Origin: Breznakibacter xylanolyticus
GTDB lineage: Bacteria; Bacteroidota; Bacteroidia; Bacteroidales; Marinilabiliaceae
DNA: 64,000 bases
Assembly: GCF_003254275.1 (NCBI RefSeq)
Contig: NZ_QKZK01000005.1
Span: forward strand, 132,872 to 196,871
Direction of reading: 5' to 3'
Every line of letters begins with the position of its first letter. Position 1 is the first letter of the stretch. The notes beneath the pieces were generated by a model, which was not told the origin of the DNA, ran no database searches, and was given only the letters and a program-made list of their open reading frames with translations. Positions 27,577 to 37,134 of the stretch are shown here, in pieces. Made by a program: the position numbers and the translations under genes.

Positions 27577-28938
27577 ATGAACATCTCAAAGCAAACCATT
27601 GATGATTTGAATGCCGTTTTGACGTTGACCGTTGAAAAAGCCGACTATGAAACGAGAGTAAACGATGCCTTGAACAATTACCGCAAAAAAGTTCAAATGC
27701 CCGGTTTCCGTCCCGGTAAAGTACCCGCCGGAATGGTGAAAAAAATGTACGGAAAATCGATTTTGGCTGATGAGATTAACAAATTAGTATCAGAAAACCT
27801 GTCGAACTATATCACCGATAACAAACTCAACCTGTTGGGCGAACCCCTTCCAAGCGAAAAACAGCAATTGGTTGATTTTGATGCCAACGAATCATTTGAA
27901 TTTATTTTTGACATTGCCACGGCACCCGAATTTGAGGCCGACCTGTCGAAAAAAGATAAACTCCCCTACTACACCATCGCCATCACCGACGAGATGATTG
28001 ATCAGCAAATTAAATCGGTGACCGGCCGCTTTGGTAAAAACGAAGTGGTAGACGTGATCAGCGACCAATCGATGATTAAAGCTTCATTGGTAGAACTGGA
28101 TGCCAATGGCAATGCCAAACAGGACGGCATTCAGGTTGACGAAACCGTGATTTCGATGATGGTGGCTAAAGACGATGCCGAGCGTAATAAACTGGTAGGT
28201 TCGAAAGTGGGTGATGCAGTGGTAATGAACCTTGCCAAGGCTTATCCCAACGCCAACGAACTGTCGTACATGCTTAAAATCAGCAAAGAACAAGCTGAAG
28301 GATTAACAAGCGACTTTAAAGTAACGGTAAACGAAATCACCGAATTTAAATATGCCGAACTCAACCAGGATCTGTTTACACAGCTGTATGGCGAAGGCGT
28401 GGTGAACAACGAAGAAGAGTTCAAAAACAAAGTGAAAGAAGAACTGGCCAACAATCTGGCCTTTGAATCGGATTATCGTTTCCAATTGGATGCCCGTGAG
28501 AAACTGGTTGCCAAGTTCGACATTAAATTGCCCGAGGCATTCCTGATTCGTTGGATCAAAGCCACCAACCATGGCAACGATAAACTCACCGACGAGCAAA
28601 TCAACGCTGAGATGCCTAAATTCATCGAAGACCTGAAATGGCAATTGATCAAAAACAAAGTGATTGAAGCCAACAAGCTCGAAATAGACCACCAGGATGT
28701 GTTGGCTGCCGCCAAACAAGCTGCTCGCATCCAGTTTATGCAATATGGCCTGAGCAACATTCCCGAAGATTACCTCGAGAACTATGCCATGGACATGCTC
28801 AACAAAGAAGAGCAACGTCGTCAGTTCGCCCAAGGCGCCATCAACACCAAAGTGCTCAACTTCATTAAAGAAGCAGTGAAACTGGATGAGAAAGAGCTGA
28901 GCCGCGATGAGTTCAACAAATTGTTTGAGAACAATTAA
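27577..28938 (+). CDS. tig: Trigger factor
   Basis: About 453 residues, ribosome-associated chaperone and prolyl isomerase. The ribosome-binding signature is seen as YRKKVQMPGFRPGKVPAGMVKKMYG (about residues 30-54), followed by the degenerate PPIase part and a C-terminal helical chaperone domain with IKWQLIKNKV-like segments. ATG 27577 is chosen because MNISKQTIDDLNAVLTLTVEKADYE starts the conserved domain; the upstream ATG would translate the tRNA terminator. It heads the conserved order tig-clpP-clpX. Confidence 0.93.
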   Translation: MNISKQTIDDLNAVLTLTVEKADYETRVNDALNNYRKKVQMPGFRPGKVPAGMVKKMYGKSILADEINKLVSENLSNYITDNKLNLLGEPLPSEKQQLVDFDANESFEFIFDIATAPEFEADLSKKDKLPYYTIAITDEMIDQQIKSVTGRFGKNEVVDVISDQSMIKASLVELDANGNAKQDGIQVDETVISMMVAKDDAERNKLVGSKVGDAVVMNLAKAYPNANELSYMLKISKEQAEGLTSDFKVTVNEITEFKYAELNQDLFTQLYGEGVVNNEEEFKNKVKEELANNLAFESDYRFQLDAREKLVAKFDIKLPEAFLIRWIKATNHGNDKLTDEQINAEMPKFIEDLKWQLIKNKVIEANKLEIDHQDVLAAAKQAARIQFMQYGLSNIPEDYLENYAMDMLNKEEQRRQFAQGAINTKVLNFIKEAVKLDEKELSRDEFNKLFENN

Positions 28939-29007
28939 TATAAATTTACACCCACAGGCTGGGAAAAAGTGTTAATTTAGAGGCTCACTTTTAAAAACAG
29001 GTTCACT

Positions 29008-29682
29008 ATGATAGATCCCCGCGATTTCCGCAAATTCGCTACCCGTCACATGGGTATCAACAGTTTGGTGTTCGATCAGTACACATCCATCACCAACAAC
29101 TGGATTTCACCCACGATCATCGAAGAGCGCCAGTTAAACGTGGCCAGCATGGACGTTTTTTCCCGCCTGATGATGGATCGCATCATCTTTTTGGGCATGC
29201 CCATCGACGATTATGTGGCCAACGTGATTCAGGCACAGCTGCTGTATCTTGAGTCAACGGCGCCCAACAAAGACATCTCCATCTATTTTAATACCCCCGG
29301 TGGGTCGGTGCATGCCGGTTTGGGCATTTACGACACCATGCAATACATCTCTTCCGACGTGGCCACCATTTGTACCGGAATGGCCGCATCCATGGGAGCC
29401 GTGTTGCTCACAGCCGGTGCCAAGGGCAAGCGAACAGCCCTGCGTCACTCACGCATCATGATTCACCAGCCCATGGGCGGCGCTCAGGGGCAGGCTTCGG
29501 ACATCGAAATCACCACCCGTGAGATCCTTAAATTGAAAAAGGAACTTTACAACATCATCGCTGATCACTCCGGACAACCCTTTAAGCGGGTTGAAAAAGA
29601 TTCGGATCGCGATTACTGGATGACCGCCGAAGAAGCCAAAGAATATGGCATGATTGACGAGGTTTTGGTTCGTCAGAAGTAA
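29008..29682 (+). CDS. clpP: ATP-dependent Clp protease proteolytic subunit
   Basis: The 224-residue serine peptidase has its catalytic Ser128 in GMAASMGA and His153 in MIHQPMGG; the conserved [17 protein letters not shown] stands before. It forms the tetradecameric barrel that degrades substrates delivered by ClpX, the next gene. The N-terminus (about 25 residues before the conserved fold) is typical of Bacteroidetes ClpP. Confidence 0.95.
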   Translation: MIDPRDFRKFATRHMGINSLVFDQYTSITNNWISPTIIEERQLNVASMDVFSRLMMDRIIFLGMPIDDYVANVIQAQLLYLESTAPNKDISIYFNTPGGSVHAGLGIYDTMQYISSDVATICTGMAASMGAVLLTAGAKGKRTALRHSRIMIHQPMGGAQGQASDIEITTREILKLKKELYNIIADHSGQPFKRVEKDSDRDYWMTAEEAKEYGMIDEVLVRQK

Positions 29683-29718
29683 TGACAGACAAGAGAATAA
29701 TTCGATAACATTTTGCGG

Positions 29719-29748
29719 TGCAGAATTATCAGTCATGGTAATTCTGCA
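29719..29748. other. Perfect 10-bp inverted repeat between clpP and clpX
   Basis: TGCAGAATTA and TAATTCTGCA flank a ten-base loop and lie 31 bases before the clpX ATG. No T-run follows, so it is unlikely to be a terminator; an RNA processing or stability element is possible. Confidence 0.5.
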
Positions 29749-29778
29749 TTGCTGTTTCATCACGTATCAAATCAACCC

Positions 29779-30993
29779 ATGGATAAATGTTCATTTTGCG
29801 GACGTCCCCGAAAGGACACCAACCTGCTGATAGCCGGCATCTCGGGCCACATCTGCGACAACTGTATTGAACAAGCAAACAGCATCCTCGAAGAGGAATT
29901 TAAAAAGAAAGGCTCCTTCGATATGAAGGGGGTGAAGCTGCTGAAACCTTCTGAAATCAAGACTTTCCTTGATCAATACGTTATTGGGCAGGACAGCGCC
30001 AAAAAATACCTGTCGGTGGCTGTTTACAACCATTACAAGCGCCTGATGCAGTCCGACAAGGGCGACGATGTGGAAATTGAAAAATCGAACATCATTCTGG
30101 TGGGCGAAACCGGCACAGGCAAAACCCTTCTGGCTCGCACCATTGCCCGCATGCTGCACGTGCCCTTTACCATTGTCGATGCCACGGTGCTCACCGAGGC
30201 CGGCTACGTGGGCGAGGACATCGAAAGCATCCTCACTCGATTGCTGCAAGCGGCCGATTACAACGTGGAGGCCGCCGAAAAAGGCATCGTTTTCATTGAC
30301 GAAATCGACAAAATCGCCCGCAAAGGCGACAATCCCTCCATCACCCGCGACGTGTCGGGTGAAGGGGTACAACAAGGGCTGCTGAAGCTGCTCGAAGGAT
30401 CGATCGTGAATGTACCGCCCCAGGGAGGCCGTAAGCACCCCGACCAAAAGATGATTCCCGTCAACACCAAAAATATCCTCTTCATTTGCGGGGGTGCCTT
30501 TGACGGCATCGATCGCAAAATCGGGCAGCGTCTCAACACCAAAATGGTGGGTTACACCGCCAGCCGCAACAAGGACAACATCGACCAAAGTAACCTGCTG
30601 CAATACATCACACCACAGGATTTGAAGTCGTTTGGCCTCATTCCCGAAATCATTGGCCGTTTGCCCATTCTCACCTACCTGGAGCCGCTCAATCGCAGCA
30701 CCTTGCGCCTCATTCTCACCGAGCCCAAAAACTCCATCATCCGTCAGTACGAAAAACTGTTTGAGATGGATGGCATCAAACTGGTGTTCGACGAAGCGGT
30801 GTTCGAATACATTGTCGACAAGGCCGTTGAGTTTAAGCTAGGGGCACGCGGGTTGCGTTCCATTTGCGAAACCATCATCATCGATGCCATGTTTGAAATG
30901 CCATCGAAAAAAGAGAAAGAACTGCGCATCGACCTGGCTTATGCCACCGAAAAAATTGACAAGGCCAACATTGCCATGCTCAAAGCCAGTTAA
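29779..30993 (+). CDS. clpX: ATP-dependent Clp protease ATP-binding subunit ClpX
   Basis: About 404 residues. An N-terminal zinc finger (CSFCGRPR...CDNC) is followed by the AAA+ module with Walker [14 protein letters not shown], Walker [11 protein letters not shown], the pore loop GYVGED, and the sensor-2 region [12 protein letters not shown]. It unfolds proteins and feeds them to ClpP. ATG 29779 is chosen as it directly precedes the zinc finger. Confidence 0.95.
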   Translation: MDKCSFCGRPRKDTNLLIAGISGHICDNCIEQANSILEEEFKKKGSFDMKGVKLLKPSEIKTFLDQYVIGQDSAKKYLSVAVYNHYKRLMQSDKGDDVEIEKSNIILVGETGTGKTLLARTIARMLHVPFTIVDATVLTEAGYVGEDIESILTRLLQAADYNVEAAEKGIVFIDEIDKIARKGDNPSITRDVSGEGVQQGLLKLLEGSIVNVPPQGGRKHPDQKMIPVNTKNILFICGGAFDGIDRKIGQRLNTKMVGYTASRNKDNIDQSNLLQYITPQDLKSFGLIPEIIGRLPILTYLEPLNRSTLRLILTEPKNSIIRQYEKLFEMDGIKLVFDEAVFEYIVDKAVEFKLGARGLRSICETIIIDAMFEMPSKKEKELRIDLAYATEKIDKANIAMLKAS

Positions 30994-31014
30994 GCAGTTT
31001 CATCAATCATCTGC

Positions 31015-31048
31015 AAAAGCGCATCCATTGACGGGTGCGCTTTTTTTG
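31015..31048 (+). terminator. Terminator after clpX
   Basis: AAAAGCGCATCC pairs with GGGTGCGCTTTTTTT over a short loop; one mismatch. Confidence 0.8.
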
Positions 31049-31074
31049 TGGCCCAAAAACGGTCACATTGAAGC

Positions 31075-31330
31075 GAAATTGAGCGACACGCGTGGTTGGG
31101 ATATTCGCTCCGGAGCGAAAGTTTTTGACGATGGCACTAAAAATCGTCGCCCCGGGGCGAAAGTATGAACCACGCATGGTTGGGACTTTCGCCCCGGGGC
31201 GAAACTTTGCCGGATGCGTGGTTGGGATGGTCGCCCCAGGGCGAAACCTTGCCCGAAGGCTGGTTTGAACTTTCGCCCCGGGGCGAAAGTCTCCCCGACG
31301 CGTGGCGCTCAATTTCGCCCGGTGAAACCC
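31075..31330. repeat. Tandem array with TTTCGCCCCGGGGCGAAA palindromes, about 42-bp period
   Basis: Six GC-rich palindromes are centred near 31111, 31154, 31197, 31238, 31280 and 31320, so 40-43 bases apart. The core is TCGCCCCGGGGCGA or a variant (TCGCTCCGGAGCGA, TCGCCCCAGGGCGA). Between them lies a weakly conserved ACGCGTGGTTGGGA-like sequence. A minus-strand ORF with FRPGAK/FRPGAT repeats crosses it, but this only reflects translation of the repeat. It lies between the convergent clpX and cls genes. Confidence 0.85.
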
Positions 31331-31526
31331 ATCATCAAAAATGATTGCACAGAGTTTCACAGAGAAAACTGACCTCTTTCTCTGTGGCTCTGTGAGTCTC
31401 CTCCGTGTGACTCAGTGTAAATGAATCTTTTTCATCGCTACCGATTATTCAGTCGCACCACAGAAAAGATTCAAGAACTCAGGATTAAGGAATGTGTTGT
31501 AATGCAATAAAACATCATCAAAAAAA
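31331..31526. other. Intergenic stretch with CACAGAG/CTCTGTG repeats
   Basis: Contains TTTCACAGAGAAAA and TTTCTCTGTGGCTCTGTGAG, a style of low-complexity intergenic sequence seen also at 55298-55320 (GAGACGCAAAGACACAGAG). No ORF is supported. Confidence 0.45.
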
Positions 31527-32993
31527 TCACAACAGAGGGCTGAGCAAGCGGGCGAACGATTCTTTGGCTTTCTCGTTCAAGGGACGACGCACCCACACTT
31601 CGGGATAGATGCGGGTGCTGTCGTTAAGGTCGTTGAGGAATACGTTGCGCATTTCGATGGCCACCTCCTCATCGTAAATAAACGAGGTCACCTCAAAGTT
31701 TTGCTCGAAGCTGCGGAAGTCCATGTTGGCCGACCCGATGAGCGACAGCACATCATCGACCACAATGGTTTTGCAGTGCAAAAAGCCTTTGTCGTAAAAG
31801 GAGACTTTGACGCCCGACTCCATCAAGTCGCGCAAATAGGATCGCGACGACAGCAGCGTCACGTAGGCATCGCTCTTTGAGGGGATGAGCAAATGCACAT
31901 CGACCCCGCCCAGTGCGGCTGTTTTGATGGCCATGAGCACGTGGTCGTTGGGCATGAAATAGGGCGTGGAGATGTACACGTAATCGCGGGCGGTGGCGAT
32001 GGCCTGAAAGATGCCCATCATGATGGCCGGCCAATCGGAATCGGGGCCGCTGGAAACGATTTGCACAATTTTGTCGCCCACGGGAGTTTTAGATGGGAAA
32101 TAATGAGGATGCGCCAGCTCCACCTGCTTCACAAAATACCAGTCGATGAGAAAGGTGGTTTGAAGTGAATTGACGGCATCGCCCTCAATCATCATGTGGG
32201 TGTCGCGCCAAATGCCGTAGCTCTCGTGCCCGTCGAGGTAACGGTCGGCCACATTGATGCCGCCCATGAAACCCACTTCGCCATCGATGACCACAATTTT
32301 GCGGTGATTACGGTAGTTGACCTTGCTGGTGAGCCAGGGGAAGCGCACCTTGAGGAAGCTGCCGGCTTCGATGCCCGCATCTTCCATCTCTTTAAAAAAC
32401 TTGTCCTTCAGCTCCCAGCTGCCCACATCGTCAACAATCAAGCGCACTTCGACCCCTTGAGCCACTTTTTGAATGAGCAGGCGTTTGATGCGATTGCCCA
32501 CCTCATCTTCTTCAAAAATATAATACTCCAGGTGGATGAACTTTTTGGCGTTGCCCATGGCATTGAGCAATGCCTCAAACTTATCGGCACCATTATGAAA
32601 CACGGTGACCTTGTTGCCAATGGTGATGAGCGAGTAGCTGTTGTTGAGCAACAGTTGCACAATGTTGCGCTTGTGGTTGGCAGCCGTGTTGTCGAGCAGG
32701 TTGCCCTCGCTCATTTTATTGATTTGGGCATTGGCCAGTGACAACAGGCGCTCGTGGTTTTTGAGTCCTTTGCGGGCAATGATTTTTTCTTTGCGGAAAT
32801 TTTGTCCAAAAAAAACATAAAACACAAACCCCAATCCCGGCAACAGCAGCAACACCATGATCCACGACAAGGTTTTGAGCGGGCTGCGGTTTTCGAGCAC
32901 AATCACAATCACCACCACCAAAATGATGATGGCATATACCGTTAACATAAATGGGGTGACGTAGCTGTGCAGTTGGTTTAAAAAATCGATCAT
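31527..32993 (-). CDS. cls: Cardiolipin synthase (phospholipase D type)
   Basis: About 488 residues: two N-terminal membrane helices (about 10-30 and 40-60), then two phospholipase D domains with HxKx4D motifs, HRKIVVID (first) and HCKTIVVD (second), each followed by a GG or GSAN box. The enzyme joins two phosphatidylglycerols into cardiolipin at the inner membrane. ATG 32993 is preferred because the protein then opens with the first membrane helix; the longer form would overlap the end of ribD. Confidence 0.92.
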   Translation of the reverse strand: MIDFLNQLHSYVTPFMLTVYAIIILVVVIVIVLENRSPLKTLSWIMVLLLLPGLGFVFYVFFGQNFRKEKIIARKGLKNHERLLSLANAQINKMSEGNLLDNTAANHKRNIVQLLLNNSYSLITIGNKVTVFHNGADKFEALLNAMGNAKKFIHLEYYIFEEDEVGNRIKRLLIQKVAQGVEVRLIVDDVGSWELKDKFFKEMEDAGIEAGSFLKVRFPWLTSKVNYRNHRKIVVIDGEVGFMGGINVADRYLDGHESYGIWRDTHMMIEGDAVNSLQTTFLIDWYFVKQVELAHPHYFPSKTPVGDKIVQIVSSGPDSDWPAIMMGIFQAIATARDYVYISTPYFMPNDHVLMAIKTAALGGVDVHLLIPSKSDAYVTLLSSRSYLRDLMESGVKVSFYDKGFLHCKTIVVDDVLSLIGSANMDFRSFEQNFEVTSFIYDEEVAIEMRNVFLNDLNDSTRIYPEVWVRRPLNEKAKESFARLLSPLL

Positions 32994-33022
32994 GAGATGT
33001 TTTAGAGGCTGAAGGGTGAGAA

Positions 33023-34078
33023 TTATCCTTGGGGTTTGAAGATAAACAAACGACTGTCGCCCCATGTTTGCGACGAAAGCTGAATGGCATTGAGCACGGG
33101 AGCTTTCACGCCGCGTCCAAACCACTTATCGCCAACATACACATGGGCTTCGTCCCACAAGCCGGCATCAATAAAGCGTTGCAGGGTGGCTGCCCCACCC
33201 TCCACAATGAGCGACTGAATACCCATGGCGGCCAGCTGGCGCAGCAGTGTGGTGAGAAAATGCTGGTTGAAATCGATGGTCAGGACTCTGATGTTTTCGG
33301 AAGAGGCGACTTTTTTGGCAGTCACCAGCAGGGTGGGATGCCGATGGTCGAACAGGTTGAGCGATGGCGGCAGGGAGGCTTCACGGTCGATGACCACACG
33401 CAGGGGCTGATTCCCGACCCAATGGCGCACGGTGAGTGAGGGATTGTCTTTGAGTGCCGTTCGGTAGCCCACCAGAATGGCCTGTTCGCGGGCACGCATG
33501 CGATGCACCTCGCGCAGGGCTTGCGAATTGGTGATCCAGGTGGGTTCGCCCCAGTGGGTGGAGGTTCGCTCGATGTCCATCAACCCGTCGAGTGTTTGCG
33601 CCCACTTGAGCATCACAAAGGGACGCTTCTTCTCAAAAAAGGTGAAAAAGCGGCGATTGATGTAGCGGCATTCATCTTCGAGCACCCCCACGGTAACGCT
33701 CACGCCGGCCTGTTGCAACATGGCCACACCACGCCCGGCCACCTCCGAAAAGCTGTCGATGCAACCCACCACCACGCGGGGTATTTTTTTTTCGATGATG
33801 AGGAGCGAGCAGGGCGGCGTTTTGCCAAAATGGGCACAGGGTTCAAGGCTCACATAAATGGTCGATTCACGCAGCAGGGCAGCATCTTTAACACTGTTGA
33901 TGGCATTGACTTCGGCATGTGCCTCACCGGCCTTGCAGTGATAACCTTCGCCAATAATTTTACCCCGGTGCACCACCACGGCACCCACCATGGGATTGGG
34001 ATAGGTATGCCCCTGACCCATTGCGGCCAGCTGCAGGCATCGCGCCATAAAGCGTTCATCGGTGTGTTGTTGGTTCAT
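33023..34078 (-). CDS. ribD: Bifunctional riboflavin deaminase/reductase RibD
   Basis: The 351-residue protein has an N-terminal deaminase domain with the zinc site HAE (in GEAHAEVNAI) and PCAHFGKTPPC, followed by a reductase domain from about residue 150 (FVMLKWAQTLDGLM, IVEGGAATLQRFI). It catalyses the second and third steps of riboflavin synthesis. It lies 29 bases upstream of cls in the same direction, so the two may be co-transcribed. Confidence 0.94.
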   Translation of the reverse strand: MNQQHTDERFMARCLQLAAMGQGHTYPNPMVGAVVVHRGKIIGEGYHCKAGEAHAEVNAINSVKDAALLRESTIYVSLEPCAHFGKTPPCSLLIIEKKIPRVVVGCIDSFSEVAGRGVAMLQQAGVSVTVGVLEDECRYINRRFFTFFEKKRPFVMLKWAQTLDGLMDIERTSTHWGEPTWITNSQALREVHRMRAREQAILVGYRTALKDNPSLTVRHWVGNQPLRVVIDREASLPPSLNLFDHRHPTLLVTAKKVASSENIRVLTIDFNQHFLTTLLRQLAAMGIQSLIVEGGAATLQRFIDAGLWDEAHVYVGDKWFGRGVKAPVLNAIQLSSQTWGDSRLFIFKPQG

Positions 34079-34157
34079 AGAAATTGATAGGGAATGATTG
34101 AAACGTGAAATTATAAAAAATGTTCAAACCCGCCCACCCCACACGGCGGCTGAAATG

Positions 34158-34187
34158 AAAAACGCTGCCCCGTGAGAGCAGCGTTTT
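34158..34187 (-). terminator. Terminator after CoA-transferase gene
   Basis: AAAACGCTGC and GCAGCGTTTTT form a ten-base stem with a nine-base loop; on the minus strand it ends in a T-run. Confidence 0.85.
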
Positions 34188-34209
34188 ATATGGTATCAGT
34201 TCATTTGAA

Positions 34210-35691
34210 TTACCACTTGGTATTGCGCATGTCGCCCGAATTGGCAAACTCGGTGTGCATGTTGAACGACGACGCCAGGGTGTGCGGCGTGTGGCATTTA
34301 CCGGCCAACTTCACGTAATCGTACATGAGCTGTTTGTAGTCGGGATGCACACAGTTTTCGATGATGGCCTCGGCACGTTGGCGGGGTGATTTGCCACGCA
34401 AGTCGGCCACACCCTGCTCGGTGATGATCACCTTTACTGAGTGTTCGCTGTGGTCGTGGTGGCTCACCAACGGCACGATGGTGGAGATTTTGCCGCCTTT
34501 GGCTGTCGAAGGACAAGTAAAGATGGAGAAGAAAGCGTTGCGGGTGAAATCGCCCGATCCGCCCAATCCGTTCATCATTTTGGTTCCCAACACGTGTGTG
34601 CTGTTGATGTTACCAAAGATGTCAGCTTCGAGAGCTGTGTTGATGGTAATCAATCCCAAACGGCGCACCAACTCGGGGTTATTTGAGAGCTCCTGTGGAC
34701 GCAACACAATTTTATCTTTAAAGAAATCCATGTTGGCATAAATGTCGTCCAACACAGGGGTTGATACGGTCAACGAGCAACCGCTCACAAAGCTCACGCG
34801 GTTTTCTTTCATCAACTTGATCACGGCATCCTGAATCACCTCGGTGTACATGGTAAAGGCAGGAATGTCTTTGTTGGCGCCCAATGAACCCAACACGGCA
34901 TTGGCAATGTTGCCCACGCCCGACTGAATGGGCAGGAATTCTTTAGGAAGGGTGCCGTTTTTAATTTGTTCCACGAGGAAGTTGGCCACGTTGTCGCCAA
35001 TTTTGGCTGTGGTTTCGTCAACGGGAGCGAAGCCACCCACCTGGTCAGGAGCGTTGGTTTCAACAATACCCACAATTTTCTTAGGATCGACCTTCAACAA
35101 TGGGCTTCCTGCACGGTCACGCACGGTATAAACGGGAATTTCGCGACGGTAAGGAGGATCCAACGGCTCGTAAATATCGTGAAGTCCCTTGAGTGCTTTA
35201 GGGTGACGGCTGTTAAGCTCGATGATAATTTGATCGGCCAGCTTGGCAATGGTGGGGGTAATGCCCACGCCCGATGTCAGCAGAATTTCGCCTTCGTCGG
35301 TCACATCGGCCGCTTCGATGACCGCAATTTTCACTTTACCCAAAAAGCCATAACGCAATTCCTGAGCAATTTGCGACAAGTGCATATCAAAATATTGCGT
35401 CTCACCACAGTTGAGAGATTCTTTCAAATCGTTGTTTGACTGATAAGGAGTCCGGAACGAAATGGCATTGGCACGAGCCAACTCACCATCGAGTGAGTCG
35501 CCGGTTGAAGCACCGGTTACCACCCCAATTTTAAAGGCATGCCCTTTTGCATGCTCCTCGCGTGCTTTGGCCGCGATGGCACCCGGTACCACTTTGGGCG
35601 CACCGGCAGGGGTGAATCCACTAAATCCAACAATGTCTCCGTGATTAATAAACGTGGCGGCCTCCTGGGCTGTCATCAACTTATACCGCAT
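34210..35691 (-). CDS. Succinate/acetate/propionate-type CoA-transferase
   Basis: The 493-residue protein belongs to the acetyl-CoA hydrolase/transferase family. The expected catalytic glutamate is E284 in FTMYTEVIQDAV; GVGNIANAVLGSLG before it and EQGVADLRGKSPRQRA near the C-terminus are conserved in succinyl-CoA:acetate and propionyl-CoA:succinate CoA-transferases. With methylmalonyl-CoA mutase (18279-22758) it would recycle CoA from propionyl-CoA to succinate during propionate fermentation. Which acids it prefers cannot be read from sequence. Confidence 0.88.
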   Translation of the reverse strand: MRYKLMTAQEAATFINHGDIVGFSGFTPAGAPKVVPGAIAAKAREEHAKGHAFKIGVVTGASTGDSLDGELARANAISFRTPYQSNNDLKESLNCGETQYFDMHLSQIAQELRYGFLGKVKIAVIEAADVTDEGEILLTSGVGITPTIAKLADQIIIELNSRHPKALKGLHDIYEPLDPPYRREIPVYTVRDRAGSPLLKVDPKKIVGIVETNAPDQVGGFAPVDETTAKIGDNVANFLVEQIKNGTLPKEFLPIQSGVGNIANAVLGSLGANKDIPAFTMYTEVIQDAVIKLMKENRVSFVSGCSLTVSTPVLDDIYANMDFFKDKIVLRPQELSNNPELVRRLGLITINTALEADIFGNINSTHVLGTKMMNGLGGSGDFTRNAFFSIFTCPSTAKGGKISTIVPLVSHHDHSEHSVKVIITEQGVADLRGKSPRQRAEAIIENCVHPDYKQLMYDYVKLAGKCHTPHTLASSFNMHTEFANSGDMRNTKW

Positions 35692-35928
35692 AGTTTTAAT
35701 ATTTTGATTGTACGCAATTTGTTTGTTTTGCGTCGCAAAAGTATAACTTTTTAATCAGTCTGACCGATTAAAAAAGATGGTTTAAAAACATATCTGCCCG
35801 ATTTCACAACAATTCACAAATGGGCAAAAACGGCCGCACATTCTGACAAAATCCACATTTATGAAACCATCGTGCCCATCCACAACTATTTTTGTGTAAT
35901 TTAGGAACTTAACTATTCTCCGATCCTC

Positions 35929-36978
35929 ATGAAACTTCTGCGTTTACACACATTTGTTGTTGTTTGCCTGATGCTTACCGGCACGGCCTTTGCCCAGTCG
36001 GGCTCAGGGCTGAAGGGCAAACGCAGCAGCAAGCGGGAGATTCAAAAACGCCAGCAGGAAGCAGATCAAAAAGAAGCCGAACAGACCCCTTTTGCACCAT
36101 CGGAGCAAAGCGGGCGTGAAACGGCTCAGGTGCGCGACGACTTGCGGTGGCCAGCCGAATCGGGCAACACAGTGTATCAACACGCGGGCAACCTCAGCGT
36201 GATGGCGCCTGCCCGATATGGCATCCTCGATGGTTTGGAAGCCGAGTCGTATTTGGGCTTAGCCAGATGGGTACCCAACCTGTTTGTGAAAAAACGATGG
36301 CGGCAGGGGCGATGGTACGTGGCCAGTCGGCATGGCATTTACTCGGCCACGCCGGGATATCGGTATTATCAATCAGAAGGCAACACCGTGTATGCCCAAC
36401 CCGATGACGCCATTCCCATGATACTTTCTACCAAAAACCAGCTCATCGTAAGCCGGGTGTATCGCGATTACCTGGGATGCAGGGGGCGCCAACCTTACCT
36501 CATCATCTCGGGTGGCATCGGAGTTGACTTTGGCGTACCATTGGGTGATAACGATTTGCAAGAAACCAACAAACACTTTTTGGCCAACCGTAGCATCGCC
36601 CTGACCGGTAACGACTACCTGGCTCACCTGTTTGTGCGAGCCGATTACCAATATTCACCGGCCTGGGTTTTCAGCGGGAGCCTCAAATACTTCAGGGGCA
36701 ACTTCACCGGACACAATGCCTTTGAACAACACCTGGCCGCCGAGGGATTTGTGTCCGACAACCTCTCGTTTACTTTTGGAATTCAATTTTCAGAAGCAGC
36801 TTACAACACCCCCAACCCCATTGGCATTGCCCCCATGCTGGACATCTGCTGGTACCTGGGCACCAAAAAAGCACGTGACATGGGGCTTTATGATCAAAAC
36901 TTTAAAATGACAAAATATAAAACCCATAAAAACAAGAAGCTCAACCGCGATACAAACCGACGGCGATACCAAAAATAG
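35929..36978 (+). CDS. Secreted protein of unknown function, possible beta-barrel
   Basis: I do not recognise this 349-residue protein. It has a clear signal peptide (MKLLRLHTFVVVCLMLTGTAFA, cut before QSGSG), then a charged, Lys/Arg/Glu-rich stretch (about 28-60) likely helical, and a part rich in alternating aromatic residues from about 200 (YLIISGGIGVDFGVPLGDND, LFVRADYQYSPAWVFSGSLKYF) that looks like membrane beta-strands. The C-terminus is very basic (KYKTHKNKKLNRDTNRRRYQK). It stands alone, between the CoA-transferase (divergent) and hsp20. An outer-membrane role is inferred. Confidence 0.7.
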   Translation: MKLLRLHTFVVVCLMLTGTAFAQSGSGLKGKRSSKREIQKRQQEADQKEAEQTPFAPSEQSGRETAQVRDDLRWPAESGNTVYQHAGNLSVMAPARYGILDGLEAESYLGLARWVPNLFVKKRWRQGRWYVASRHGIYSATPGYRYYQSEGNTVYAQPDDAIPMILSTKNQLIVSRVYRDYLGCRGRQPYLIISGGIGVDFGVPLGDNDLQETNKHFLANRSIALTGNDYLAHLFVRADYQYSPAWVFSGSLKYFRGNFTGHNAFEQHLAAEGFVSDNLSFTFGIQFSEAAYNTPNPIGIAPMLDICWYLGTKKARDMGLYDQNFKMTKYKTHKNKKLNRDTNRRRYQK

Positions 36979-37066
36979 CTTCTGATTGGCACTAAAAACC
37001 GGGCAATAATGTCATTTTGTCAATGAGAAATCTCCCAAATCGGCAATTTTGTCACAAAAATTCGAC

Positions 37067-37082
37067 TGGCACATGGCTTGAT
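37067..37082 (+). promoter_or_regulatory. Sigma-54-like promoter before hsp20
   Basis: TGGCACATGGCTTGAT matches the sigma-54 consensus TGGCACnnnnnTTGCW at all but one fixed base (TTGA for TTGC), with exact -24/-12 spacing. The predicted start is near 37093, 42 bases before the ATG. Two ATTTTGTCA direct repeats (about 37014 and 37045) lie upstream. Confidence 0.55.
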
Positions 37083-37134
37083 AAAGAATGTCCAAACAAT
37101 CAAAAATTCACAACATTAATTGGAGGACATAACC

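Noticed and set aside
31007..31360. Minus-strand ORF of 117 codons with FRPGAK/FRPGAT repeats (and a plus-strand counterpart)
   Set aside because: The repeats mirror the nucleotide array; there is no promoter, start context or non-repetitive domain, and it lies over the clpX terminator.
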